This document shows positions 50,511-59,037 of a DNA stretch of 64,000 bases, piece by piece. Numbering within the stretch: the first letter of the stretch is position 1; each line of letters begins with the position of its first letter. A model generated the notes under the pieces. It searched no databases and was not told the origin of the DNA. It saw nothing but the letters and a program-made list of their open reading frames with translations. The translations under genes were made by a program, and so were the position numbers. The stretch is from Roseomonas xinghualingensis (GTDB taxonomy: Bacteria > Pseudomonadota > Alphaproteobacteria > Acetobacterales > Acetobacteraceae), in contig NZ_JAOXLP010000010.1 in NCBI RefSeq assembly GCF_025791835.1, positions 62,001 through 126,000 of the forward strand. The letters run 5' to 3'.

Positions 50511-52367
50511 TCATTGACAGGCGAGGCATTCCTCGTAATCGGTGCTGTTCTGGGCCGGCGCGGCAACCAGCGGCAACGGGGCCTCCACATCATTGGCAGC
50601 GAGACCGAGCCTCGGCTGCACCGCCACCTTCTCGCTGATCGTGTCCGCACGCTGGATGGAGAGGGAGCGGCAATAGTAGAGCGACTTGACGCCCTTCTTC
50701 CAGGCCATGAAGTGGATCTGGTGCAGGTCCCGCTTGTGGATATTGGCGGGCAGGAAGACGTTCAGAGACTGGCTCTGGCAGATATAGGGCGTGCGATCGG
50801 CCGCATGCTCGATCACCCAGCGCTGATCCAGTTCGAAGGCAGTCTTGAAGACGTCCTTCTCCTGCTGGGTCAGGAAGTTGAGATGCTGAACCGATCCCTT
50901 GGTGACCGTGATCGAGGTCCAGGTCTCCTCATCGTCGCGACCATGCTTCGCGAGCACCTTCTGGAGGTACGGGTTGCGGACGATGAAGGAGCCCGAGAGC
51001 GTCTTGTGGTTGTAGACATTGGCCGCGATCGGCTCGATCCCCGGCGAGGCGCCGCCGCAGATGATGCTGATGCTGGCGGTGGGCGCGATCGCGATCTTGT
51101 TCGAGAAGCGCTCCATGATGCCGTATTCGGCGGCATCCGGGCAGGGTCCGCGCTCGGCGGCCAGCTCGCGGCTCGCGGCATCCGCCTGGGCGCGGATGTG
51201 CTTGAACATCTTCATGTTCCACACCTTCGCGATCACGCTCTCGAAGGGGACGTTCTGCGCCTGCAGGAAGGAGTGGAACCCCATCACGCCGAGCCCCACG
51301 GAGCGCTCGCGCATCGCGCTGTACTTGGCCTTCACCATGGTGTCGGGCGCGGTGTCGATGAAGGACTGCAGCACATTGTCCAGGAAGCGCATCACATCCG
51401 GGATGAAGCGCGGCTCGTCCTTCCACTGGAACCAGGTCTCGAGGTTCAGGGAGGAGAGGCAGCACACCGCCGTGCGGTCGCGGCCGTGATGATCGCGGCC
51501 GGTGGGCAGGGTGATCTCGGAGCAGAGGTTGGAGGTCTTCACCTCCAGCCCGGCGAGCTTGTGGTGCTCCGGGCGATGCCGGTTCACATGGTCGGAATAG
51601 ATGATGTAGGGCTCACCCGTCTCGATCCGCGCGGTGAGCATGCGGATCCAGAGGGAACGCGCGGAGACCTTGCGGATCAGCGCGCCATCCTTCGGGCTGG
51701 TGAAGGCCCATTCCTCATCGGCCTCGACGGCCCGCATGAAGGCATCCGAGACCAGGATGCCATGGTGCAGGTTGAGCGCCTTGCGATTCGGGTCACCGCC
51801 GGTCGGGCGGCGGATCTCGATGAACTCCTCCACCTCCGGATGCGAGATCGGCAGGTAGACAGCCGCGGAGCCGCGGCGCAGCGAGCCCTGGGAAATGGCA
51901 AGCGTCAGGCTGTCCATCACGCGGATGAAGGGCACGACACCGGAGGTCTTGCCGTTCATCCCCACCTTCTCGCCGATGGACCGCAGATTGCCCCAATAGG
52001 AGCCGATGCCGCCGCCCTTGGAGGCGAGGGCGACATTCTCGTTCCACAGTCCGACGATGGCATCGAGGCTGTCATCGGCCTCGTTCAGGAAGCAGGAGAT
52101 GGGGAGGCCGCGCTTGGTGCCGCCATTGGACAGCACGGGGGTCGCCGGCATGAACCAGAGCTGGGAAATGTAGTCATAGATGCGCTGCGCATGGGCGGCA
52201 TCGTCGCCATAGGCACTTGCCACACGCGCGAAGAGATCCTGGTAGGATTCCCCCGGCAGGAGATAGCGGTCGCTCAGCGTGTCCTTGCCGAAGGCGGTCA
52301 GCAACGCGTCCCGCGAGCGATCGACCTTAACCTGGCCATGGCCCTCAAGCTGGATGGCATCGAACAT
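50511..52367 (-). CDS. nrdA: Class Ia ribonucleotide reductase, alpha subunit
   Basis: This 618-residue catalytic subunit has the active-site blocks VYNHKTLSGSF-type and SNLCSEITLPTG, the redox partner cysteines in AVCCLSSLNLETW, and the catalytic barrel segment IAIAPTASISIICGGASPGIE with IEPIAANVYNH. The C-terminus ECLACQ provides the external thiol pair. The N-terminus goes straight into the R1 domain (DTLSDRYLLPGESYQDLF), so the regulatory ATP cone of longer NrdA proteins is absent. The ATG is at 52365-52367. Two NrdR-like boxes lie 56-103 bases upstream. Confidence 0.95.
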   Translation of the reverse strand: MFDAIQLEGHGQVKVDRSRDALLTAFGKDTLSDRYLLPGESYQDLFARVASAYGDDAAHAQRIYDYISQLWFMPATPVLSNGGTKRGLPISCFLNEADDSLDAIVGLWNENVALASKGGGIGSYWGNLRSIGEKVGMNGKTSGVVPFIRVMDSLTLAISQGSLRRGSAAVYLPISHPEVEEFIEIRRPTGGDPNRKALNLHHGILVSDAFMRAVEADEEWAFTSPKDGALIRKVSARSLWIRMLTARIETGEPYIIYSDHVNRHRPEHHKLAGLEVKTSNLCSEITLPTGRDHHGRDRTAVCCLSSLNLETWFQWKDEPRFIPDVMRFLDNVLQSFIDTAPDTMVKAKYSAMRERSVGLGVMGFHSFLQAQNVPFESVIAKVWNMKMFKHIRAQADAASRELAAERGPCPDAAEYGIMERFSNKIAIAPTASISIICGGASPGIEPIAANVYNHKTLSGSFIVRNPYLQKVLAKHGRDDEETWTSITVTKGSVQHLNFLTQQEKDVFKTAFELDQRWVIEHAADRTPYICQSQSLNVFLPANIHKRDLHQIHFMAWKKGVKSLYYCRSLSIQRADTISEKVAVQPRLGLAANDVEAPLPLVAAPAQNSTDYEECLACQ

Positions 52368-52422
52368 CGATCAGAAACCCCTGAATTCCCCCGTTGCGGA
52401 GGATGCCTCTGGGAGGTGGCCA

Positions 52423-52470
52423 GCACAAGATACAGCGCGGCAGCGACTGAACGAGCCCTATATGTAGCGG
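52423..52470 (-). promoter_or_regulatory. NrdR box pair upstream of nrdA
   Basis: Two 16-base elements, GCACAAGATACAGCGC (52423-52438) and GCCCTATATGTAGCGG (52455-52470), each fit the core CwAtATaTwG of the NrdR consensus. The second matches nine of ten core positions and the first eight. Their centres are 32 bases apart, the three-helical-turn spacing known for paired NrdR boxes. NrdR would repress nrdAB when dATP/ATP is bound. The repressor gene is not in the window. Confidence 0.7.
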
Positions 52471-52507
52471 GTTGCCGTGGCGATTTCGCCACGCTGCCCC
52501 CCTTGCG

Positions 52508-52540
52508 CCGACGACTCGCAAGATATCAGCGAGTCGTTGG
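52508..52540. promoter_or_regulatory. 12-bp inverted repeat
   Basis: CCGACGACTCGC (52508-52519) pairs with GCGAGTCGTTGG (52529-52540) with a single G-T wobble around AAGATATCA. It lies between nrdA and the next upstream gene, beyond the NrdR boxes. It could be the 5' hairpin of the nrd leader or an operator. Confidence 0.45.
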
Positions 52541-52550
52541 ACGCCGCTCA

Positions 52551-52566
52551 CAGTTTAACAAAACTG
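52551..52566. promoter_or_regulatory. AT-rich 6-bp inverted repeat
   Basis: CAGTTT-AACA-AAACTG is symmetric and lies 10 bases from the longer inverted repeat. In this high-GC sequence such an AT-rich site stands out and may be part of a promoter or an operator. No factor is assigned. Confidence 0.35.
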
Positions 52567-52670
52567 GCACATTGCCGTGAGGCCGAAACGCCCCCGTGAT
52601 CCCCATGATCCACAGGCTCCCCAGGGCGGCGGGAGGCCGCCTCGGGGTTGAGCATGCCTGTCATGCCGCC

Positions 52671-53684
52671 TCAGCGAAGCGGCGGCGCGTACTGCAATCC
52701 GCCCTTTGTCCAGAGCGCGTTGACGCCACGCTGGATGCCGAGCGGGGTCATGTTCCGGTCCCATACCTCAGCGAAGTTGCCGACCTGGCGGACGATCTGC
52801 GCCGCCCAGTCATTGCTCATGCCCATCGCCTTCCCGAGGTCTCCGGAGCGCCCGAGGAAGCGCTGCACATCCGGGTTCGGATTATCGGCGAAGCTGTCGA
52901 TGTTGCGGCTGTTGATGCCCAGCTCCTCGGCGGTGACCATCGCGAAATGGGCCCAGCGGGCCATATCGAAGAAGCGCCAGTCCCCCTTCCGGACCGCAAC
53001 GCCGAGAGGCTCCTTTGAGATGATATCGGGCAGCACGAGGAAGCGGCTGGCATTCTCGCCATGGCTGGCGCGGTATGCCGCCAGGGCCGAGGCATCGGTG
53101 GAGTAGGTGTCGCAACGGCCCGAGAGGAAGGCGGCCCGCAGCTCCTCGATATTGTCCATCACCACGGGGGTGAAGCGCATGTTGTGCGTGCGGAAATAGT
53201 CCGCGACGTTCAGCTCATTGGTGGTCCCGGGAAGGAGGCAGATCGTGGCCCCATCCAACTGGCGGGCGGAGCTGATCCCCGAATCGGTCTTCACCAGAAA
53301 GCCCTGGCCATCGAAGACATTGATGCTGGCGAAGGCGATGCCGAGCGATGCTTCCCGGGACATGCTCCAGGTCGTTACGCGTGCCAGCACATCAATCTCG
53401 CCCGATTGCAGCATGGTAAAGCGCTGGGCGGTGCTGGCCGGCACGAATCGCACCTTCCGCGCGTCACCCAGCACAGCCACGGCAATGGCGCGGCAGGCAT
53501 CGACATCGATGCCCTGCCACTCGCCCCGGCTGTCCGGATAGCCAAAGCCGGCCGAATTGGGCGTGACGCCACAGGTCATCGTGCCACGCGCCCGGATCGC
53601 GGCCACGGTATCATTCGCTTGCTGGGCAAGTGCCGGCAGGGAGAGAAGCGCCGCCATTCCGGCGGCCAGGATTGCTTTGCGCAT
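52671..53684 (-). CDS. General L-amino-acid binding protein (AapJ-like)
   Basis: This 337-residue periplasmic protein has a signal peptide (MRKAILAAGMAALLSLPALA-Q). AapJ/BztA features follow: IRARGTMTCGVTPNSAGFGY near residue 31, GIDVDACRAIAVAVLGDA and the conserved TTWSMSREASLGIAFA region, then DGQGFLVKTDSGI. Cys residues near 38, 64, 148 and 190 match the family. It would bind a broad range of L-amino acids for an AapJQMP importer, but the permease and ATPase genes are not adjacent. Confidence 0.88.
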   Translation of the reverse strand: MRKAILAAGMAALLSLPALAQQANDTVAAIRARGTMTCGVTPNSAGFGYPDSRGEWQGIDVDACRAIAVAVLGDARKVRFVPASTAQRFTMLQSGEIDVLARVTTWSMSREASLGIAFASINVFDGQGFLVKTDSGISSARQLDGATICLLPGTTNELNVADYFRTHNMRFTPVVMDNIEELRAAFLSGRCDTYSTDASALAAYRASHGENASRFLVLPDIISKEPLGVAVRKGDWRFFDMARWAHFAMVTAEELGINSRNIDSFADNPNPDVQRFLGRSGDLGKAMGMSNDWAAQIVRQVGNFAEVWDRNMTPLGIQRGVNALWTKGGLQYAPPLR

Positions 53685-53784
53685 GTTCGTTTCCCCAGGG
53701 AGCGCCCCCCGGTTGACGGCGGGCTGGGACCATCATGGCGCTTCCCGCCCCAGCCTCCCAGAGGCGGCGCTCCCCTGCCCTATT

Positions 53785-54557
53785 CTAGGACTTGCGCGGC
53801 GCAACGAGGCCGAACATGGCGCCCTGGGATCACTGGCGACGATGATAAAGCTGCCTCCAGGCACCTCGGCAGGGCCGAAATGCACAGCGCCCCCTCCGGC
53901 GGAAACCCTCCCCGCCGCGGCATCGATATCCTCAACCCCGAAATAGAAGCGCCAGGCAGGCGGTGGCCCCTCCGGCATCCGGTTCATCACCGCGCCCAGC
54001 ATCACCCCGTGATAGAGGATGAAGCGATACTCGCCCTGCTCCCCCATCGGCATCGCATCGCCCTTTTCCCACCCGAAACGCGCCATGTAGAAATCGAGCG
54101 CGGCCGATTGGTCCGTGGTGGAAAGCTCGTTCCAGCTGCAATGGCCGGGCTGCATGGGCGCGAAGGAAGTGCTCCCCCCCTCCACCATGCCACGCATTAC
54201 ATAGAAGGAGACGCCCTGGGGATCCGTGACCAGCGCGAAGCGGCCGATGCCGGGGATATCGGTGGGGGGCACATGCTGGCATCCCCCCGCCTCCAGGATC
54301 CCGGCCACTGCGGCATCGACGTCATCCACTCCGATATAACCTAGCCATTGCGGCCGCATCCCGGCACCTGCGGCATCGGGCGGGATGGCCAGGAAGCCGG
54401 CGACCTCCGTCCCGCCCGCCACGAAGATCCGGTAACCTGGAGCGCCCGCGCCGGCACGCGACTGCCAGCCGATGACGGAGCCGTAGAACCTGGCCGCCGC
54501 CTCGGGATCGGAGGTCATCAGCTCATACCAGAGGAAGTCGCCCTGCCGGTTGCGCAT
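53785..54557 (-). pseudogene. Two-domain VOC (glyoxalase-fold) protein with a C-terminal frameshift
   Basis: Two consecutive VOC domains are seen. The first starts GDFLWYELMTSDPEAAARFY and the second starts GHCSWNELSTTDQSAALDFY. Such proteins bind metals and act on small electrophiles, and many are linked to stress or antibiotic resistance. The frame runs through IIVASDP and then goes off into Arg/Ser-rich sequence, ending at 53733. Adding one C near 53828 restores DPQGAMFGLVAPRKS and a stop at 53785-53787, the expected family ending. About 15 terminal residues are affected, so function may survive. ATG 54557 follows GAGGGG. Confidence 0.75.
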
Positions 54558-54567
54558 GACCGGCCCC

Positions 54568-54921
54568 TCAGACATCCAGGATGGGCATGAAGCCGCCGAA
54601 GATCATGCGCTTTCCGTCGAAGGGCATTTCGGCGCGCATGGCCTCCGTGCGCGGGTCGTTCATGAACTTCTGATGCGCGGCATCGCGTGCTTCCCTGGAC
54701 GGGAATTCGATCCAACTGAACACCACCACCTCACCCTCCCGCGCGTCCACCGCGCGGCGGAAATCGGTCAGCTTGCCGTCCGGGACATCGTCCCCCCAGC
54801 ACTCGACCAGGCGCGTCGCACCGAATTCCTTGAACAGGGGAGCAGCCTCCGCAGCATGCTTGCGGTAGCTCTCCTTGTGGGCGGCAGGAACGGCCAGCAC
54901 GAAGCCTTCGACATACTTCAT
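54568..54921 (-). CDS. DUF1428 family protein
   Basis: This 117-residue protein has the DUF1428 pattern: YVEGFVLAVPAAHKESYRKH at the start, then FGATRLVECWGDDVPDGKLT, and VVFSWIEFPSREARDAAHQK toward the end. The fold is a dimeric alpha-beta barrel as in YciI-like or antibiotic monooxygenase proteins. No activity is established. The ATG is at 54919-54921. It is followed by the VOC gene and is divergent from a MarR regulator across a palindrome. Confidence 0.85.
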   Translation of the reverse strand: MKYVEGFVLAVPAAHKESYRKHAAEAAPLFKEFGATRLVECWGDDVPDGKLTDFRRAVDAREGEVVVFSWIEFPSREARDAAHQKFMNDPRTEAMRAEMPFDGKRMIFGGFMPILDV

Positions 54922-54972
54922 CAGGACTCTCCCTCTTGCCTGGGGGCGGTCTGGCGCCTCCCTTGACGCTTT

Positions 54973-54986
54973 TGTTGATATCAACA
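54973..54986. promoter_or_regulatory. 14-bp palindrome, probable MarR operator
   Basis: TGTTGATATCAACA is a perfect palindrome containing the TTGATATCAA-type core common in MarR-family operators. It lies 11 bases before the MarR start and about 50 bases before the divergent DUF1428 start. It therefore probably mediates both autoregulation and control of the DUF1428/VOC operon. Confidence 0.65.
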
Positions 54987-54996
54987 TAAATGAGCC

Positions 54997-55437
54997 ATGT
55001 CAAAACAGACCGGGTTCGAAACAACAATCGAGGTGCGTGATACCTGCCTGTGCCTGCATGTGCAGCGTGCCGCACGCGCCCTCGCCCGCCGCTTCGACGA
55101 GGCGCTGCGGCCGGTAGGGCTGACGAATGGACAGTTCTCGCTTCTGATGGCCCTCAACCGCCCTAACCCGCCGACGCTGGGCCCCGTCGCGCAGTTGCTG
55201 GCTATGGACCGCACGACGCTGACAGCCGCGCTGAAGCCACTGGACCGCGATGGCCTCGTTTCCGTTGAAGCGGCTCCGCATGACCGCCGCAGCCGCCTTC
55301 TTCGCCTGACGGAAAAGGGACATGAGGTACTGGCATCCGCCGTTCCGATCTGGCGCGACACCCATAACCTGATCGAAGCCGGGATGCAGGGATTGGACCC
55401 TGACAGCCTAAGGGGCGCATTGAAGACGCTTTGCTAG
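54997..55437 (+). CDS. MarR-family transcriptional regulator
   Basis: This 146-residue regulator has the winged-helix core GLTNGQFSLLMALNRPNPPT, then the recognition helix LAMDRTTLTAALKPLDRDGL and the wing VEAAPHDRRSRLLRLTEKGH. Two cysteines near the N-terminus (TCLCLH) could sense oxidants, as in OhrR-like proteins, but this is only a suggestion. It is divergent from the DUF1428/VOC genes and has a perfect palindrome in front of it. Confidence 0.88.
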   Translation: MSKQTGFETTIEVRDTCLCLHVQRAARALARRFDEALRPVGLTNGQFSLLMALNRPNPPTLGPVAQLLAMDRTTLTAALKPLDRDGLVSVEAAPHDRRSRLLRLTEKGHEVLASAVPIWRDTHNLIEAGMQGLDPDSLRGALKTLC

Positions 55438-55609
55438 GGCAGATCGCCTCAAAGCGTGAACTGGCTCCACAAACAACATGCCGGAGCATTTCAACAGCAG
55501 CGTGCCAGCCCCGCGCAATACCCCATCAAAATGATGAAGGCAGGGATCCGGCACGATCCCCCGGCGCTGCATCCATCCTTGCCGGCACTAACTGCGCCTG
55601 CATCGTGGC

Positions 55610-56971
55610 TCACCTTGATTTCAAATATTCCGCCACAGCCCGGAACGCCGGAAGTGAGGTAGGATCGATCAGCGTATTTTCTGCGCGCGGGAAGGATGCA
55701 AAGCGCACCAGCACCATCTGCGCTGACGGATCCACGTAGATCGTCTGCCCGTGTACGCCACGGGCGGCGATGATGCCGTCATCTCCGGGATAGACCCACC
55801 ACATGCTGGAATAGCTGCCGCCCACCAGCGCCGGGTAGGCGGTGCCGAATTTCGCTGGATCGCCGCCCGCGCGAATCCGCTGCACCACCTCCGCCGGGAA
55901 TAGCCGCTCGCCATTGATAACGCCTTCATTCAGCATCAGAAGGCCGATCCGGCCCAGGTCACGCAGACCGGCGCTCAGGCCTCCCCCGGCGTAGGGCACG
56001 CCCTTGCCGTCAACCGTCATATAGGCGCCCTGTTCGGCTCCCATCCGGCGCCATAACCGTTCGGAGGCAAGATCAGTCACCGATTTTCCGGACACACGCG
56101 AGATGATCCAGCCCAGCATGTCCGAGTTGACTGTCTTGTAGTGGAACGCCTCGCCATGCTGACCCTCCGGCTGCACCTGCCGGAGATACGCCCAATATCC
56201 ATTTGGGCCCGTATAGCCCTCCGGCTTCGGGAAGGGGCTGGCGGCTGCGGAGTAAGCCCAGATGTCTGCGTTCGGGTCTGAATAATCTTCCGAGTAGCGA
56301 AGACCGGTGGTCATATCCATCACCTGCTGCACCGTGGCAGAGCCGAACGCGCTGCTCCTGATTTCAGGGATGATCTCAGAGACCAGAGCCGTCTCATTGA
56401 GCTTCCCTTCCACGACAAGGATCTCGGCAAGGAGACCGGTGAGCGACTTGGTCATCGACATGGCGGCATGCTTGCCATCATCGTCAAGGCAGCCGAAATA
56501 GCGCTCATAAACCACACGCCCCTTGTGCACGATCAGCATTCCGTCTGTGTAGTTGGCGTAGAGCGACTCTTCCCATGTCATCTCCCTATCGCCACTGATC
56601 GGCATGAACCTCAGGGCATCGATCGCTTGCCGCTCCCTCTCCAGTTCCTGCGCTGGGAGATACTGAAGTGGGACAGGCGCTCCAAGGCCGCGACTGATCC
56701 CCTCCGTCGGAAGCAACTCACGCATATGGCAGACTGACCAGCGCAAACGCGGGAAGCTGAAATAGACCGACGCGGGTTGCGTAATGAGCTTATCTTTCGG
56801 GGGTGGAAAACCCTGCATCCATCCCATTCTTCTGGGGTCAGACTCCTGCGCCGAAAGTGTGCCCGGTTGGATGCCATCTCTTGTGGCCGCTTGGCTGATT
56901 GCTTCAGATGCCGATCCGAGTGCCATGGCAATGCCCGTTGCAAGAGCGACATAAGTGGTTAACCACGACAT
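55610..56971 (-). CDS. Serine hydrolase, beta-lactamase class C / NylB-like
   Basis: This 453-residue protein has an N-terminal hydrophobic leader (MSWLTTYVALATGIAMALGS) and a penicillin-binding-type hydrolase domain. The nucleophile motif SxxK appears as MSMTKSLTGLLAE near residue 185. The Tyr motif is AFHYKTVNSDMLGWI near residue 290. The final HGQTIYVDPSAQMVLV block matches the 6-aminohexanoate-dimer hydrolase group. The substrate may be an amide, ester or peptide. The start at 56969-56971 follows GGGAGA. It lies next to a decayed transposase. Confidence 0.83.
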   Translation of the reverse strand: MSWLTTYVALATGIAMALGSASEAISQAATRDGIQPGTLSAQESDPRRMGWMQGFPPPKDKLITQPASVYFSFPRLRWSVCHMRELLPTEGISRGLGAPVPLQYLPAQELERERQAIDALRFMPISGDREMTWEESLYANYTDGMLIVHKGRVVYERYFGCLDDDGKHAAMSMTKSLTGLLAEILVVEGKLNETALVSEIIPEIRSSAFGSATVQQVMDMTTGLRYSEDYSDPNADIWAYSAAASPFPKPEGYTGPNGYWAYLRQVQPEGQHGEAFHYKTVNSDMLGWIISRVSGKSVTDLASERLWRRMGAEQGAYMTVDGKGVPYAGGGLSAGLRDLGRIGLLMLNEGVINGERLFPAEVVQRIRAGGDPAKFGTAYPALVGGSYSSMWWVYPGDDGIIAARGVHGQTIYVDPSAQMVLVRFASFPRAENTLIDPTSLPAFRAVAEYLKSR

Positions 56972-57605
56972 TGAAGAATCTCCCACCCATTGAGCAATAC
57001 CTGGGCATTTTAGGATGGAGGGGCAGCAGGAACCGGCCTCTGCAGAGTGAGCATCAGACGGGTGCGGCGAGATGGGCGAACGGCTGATGCATGATCGCTT
57101 GCCGCAGACGGGGCGGATTGGGTGATGGCGGCGGCCCCGGGATGCGGAGCGGCATTTTCCCCCGGCTAGCCTGGCGGTGTTGGGCAAGGCGGAGATGCCG
57201 CAGATAGGCAAAGGCAATGCAGGTCATCAGCGCGTGTCGGTACAGCCCGATCCAGGAGCGCCACTCGCCCACCAGGCCGACCGAGAACTCGCCCTTCATG
57301 GGCAGCGCCGTATCGTCGGTCACGAGGCACGCCCCCAGAGCGGGCCATCGTCCAGGCCCGTCGCGTCTTCCACGCCACCACATCGAGAAATGGCACAAGC
57401 CAGGTATCCGGACCGACCGCACCACGAACAGCACCTGCCATGGCAGCCTCCTGCCAAGGTTACTGTCCCACAAGTCGGCCGACCACGACGCGTCTGCAAG
57501 TACTCAGGCCGCGCTAATCGTTGAGTGTTAGCAATAATGCTGTAAAAGTCAGAGCCGGCACTCTATGGGCCGCAGGCACCTGTTGCGATCCGAGGACCGT
57601 GCAAG
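56972..57605. other. Gene-poor 634-base stretch with a transposase remnant
   Basis: No intact gene is seen. The centre (about 57060-57440) holds fragments of an IS701-like transposase on the minus strand in more than one frame. The last 100 bases before the porin gene are noticeably more AT-rich than the surroundings. No terminal inverted repeats or target duplication could be identified by eye. Confidence 0.6.
57060..57440 (-). pseudogene. IS701-like transposase remnant
   Basis: Fragments match the order of an IS701-family DDE transposase but in a broken frame and with a large internal gap. An N-terminal piece (PDTWLVPFLDVVAWKTR, about 57361-57414) is in one frame. A second piece, LVTDDTALPMKGEFSVG, is in another and joins almost directly to the C-terminal WRSWIGLYRHALMTCIAFAY and then GPPPSPNPPRLRQAI. 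About half of the catalytic region is missing. The element is dead. Its position near the start of the porin/nickel region suggests past insertion or rearrangement there. Confidence 0.65.
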
Positions 57606-58928
57606 ATGCGCCTAAGGGTAGTGGCCATATTCAGCGTGATGCTCTGCGCCGCGCCTGCCGGTGCGCAGGACATCGCTGCTGGGGAGAACACGCCCCTTTG
57701 CGAAGAAGGTGTTCGCATCGCCGCCGGAACCTGTCTCGCGGGGGAACTGCTGGTCGATGGTTTTGCCAACCTCCGCGGCGGTGTCCGGCGCGGCGTTGCC
57801 GCACTCGTGCTGTTGGAACTGGGCCTGAACGTCGATCTCGGGACCGTTACTGGCATCAAGGGATGGAGCTTCGGTGCCGGTATTTTCGGGATCTACGGGC
57901 GGCAGCCCACTCCAACCCTGATTGGTAGCCTGGCGCCTGTGAGCAGCGCTGAGGCGCTATCGACGCTGAGGCTTTCTGAACTCTGGCTGGAACGCCGCTT
58001 CGATGGCGTGGCTTCAGTTCGCTTCGGGCAACTCGCGGCGGATGCTGAGTTCTTCACGGCGGAGGCGACGGAGCATCTGACCAACGGCACCTTCGGCTGG
58101 CCTCTCGGCATGTCCACCGCCCTGCCATCCGGCGGCCCGGCTTACCCTCTGTCGGCACCGGGCATTCGCCTGGAACTGGGTGATCCCACCGAAGAGTGGG
58201 GGCTGCGCCTGGCGGTGTTCTCCGGAGATCCCGGAGGGCGCTACGGGATCGGCACCGATCCCCAGCGTCACAACCGCTTTGGAACGAACTTCTCCTTCGC
58301 CGGTGGCGCTTTCTACCTCGCGGAGGCTGCCATAGGCGCGCGTCGCCCGGTCGACGGCCAGCCCAGGCCATGGGTGCTGAAGGTGGGCGCCTGGAGGCAC
58401 ACCGGCGGCTTCGATGATCAACGCGGAGATCCGGCTCTCTACACTACGATCGCTTCCGGCATTCGCCCGGACCCGGAAGGCCCCATCCCTCGCCGCCACG
58501 GCAATCACGGATTCTATACGGTGGGCGAGGCGATACTCTGGCGGAACGGGTCGTCTAAGCTCGCGGTATTCGGGCGGATCTCCGCCACCCCGGCGGATCG
58601 CAATCCTCTGTCCTTGTATGCTGATGCCGGCTTTGCCTGGCGAGAGCCTTTCGGGCGCGAGGGAGACACGCTGTCATTCGGTGTGGCCTATGCACGCGCC
58701 AGCGGCGAAGGACGGGCACTGGATCGCGCTTTGGGCCTGCCTCTCCGCGACCGGGAAGTGGTGGCGCAGTTGAACTACGAGTTCCAGGTACTGCCTGACC
58801 GCCTGTATGTGAGGCCCCTGCTCCAATGGGTATCTCACCCCAATGCTGGCGCCCAGGACGATCGCGTGACGGACGGACGGATCCGCGACGCGGTAACGGT
58901 GGGAGTAAGGGTGCGGATTACTCTGTGA
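57606..58928 (+). CDS. OprB-family carbohydrate porin
   Basis: This 440-residue outer-membrane protein has a signal peptide (cleavage near PAGAQ). OprB features are a first block LLELGLNVDLGTVTGIKGWS, then LSELWLERRFDGVASVRFGQ and the EFFTAEATEHLTNGTFGWP segment. The pattern of alternating strands continues to the C-terminal VGVRVRITL, ending without the usual final Phe. The family forms beta-barrel channels for sugars or small polyols. GAGGA lies about 11 bases before ATG 57606. There are no sugar-uptake genes beside it. Confidence 0.85.
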   Translation: MRLRVVAIFSVMLCAAPAGAQDIAAGENTPLCEEGVRIAAGTCLAGELLVDGFANLRGGVRRGVAALVLLELGLNVDLGTVTGIKGWSFGAGIFGIYGRQPTPTLIGSLAPVSSAEALSTLRLSELWLERRFDGVASVRFGQLAADAEFFTAEATEHLTNGTFGWPLGMSTALPSGGPAYPLSAPGIRLELGDPTEEWGLRLAVFSGDPGGRYGIGTDPQRHNRFGTNFSFAGGAFYLAEAAIGARRPVDGQPRPWVLKVGAWRHTGGFDDQRGDPALYTTIASGIRPDPEGPIPRRHGNHGFYTVGEAILWRNGSSKLAVFGRISATPADRNPLSLYADAGFAWREPFGREGDTLSFGVAYARASGEGRALDRALGLPLRDREVVAQLNYEFQVLPDRLYVRPLLQWVSHPNAGAQDDRVTDGRIRDAVTVGVRVRITL

Positions 58929-59037
58929 CCGACGACTTTCTAAATCCGGCGGTTCACGCCGCGCTCCAACACGGCAACAAGATCATGCCGGTCCGGCCAG
59001 CAGCACCCGCAATCCTATCGTCATCAGGGCGGCAACA

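Larger units (their letters stand above)
52368..52670. other. 303-base control region upstream of nrdA
   Basis: No gene is seen here. The stretch holds, in order, two NrdR-like boxes (52423-52470), a 12-bp inverted repeat (52508-52540), a 6-bp inverted repeat (52551-52566) and then about 100 bases downstream of the binding-protein stop without obvious features. Confidence 0.6.

Noticed and set aside
50421-52580. Very long open frame on the plus strand opposite nrdA.
   Set aside because: It is a shadow of GC-rich codon usage. It has the low-complexity Arg/Gly/Asp/Leu composition of antisense frames, and nrdA on the other strand is certain.
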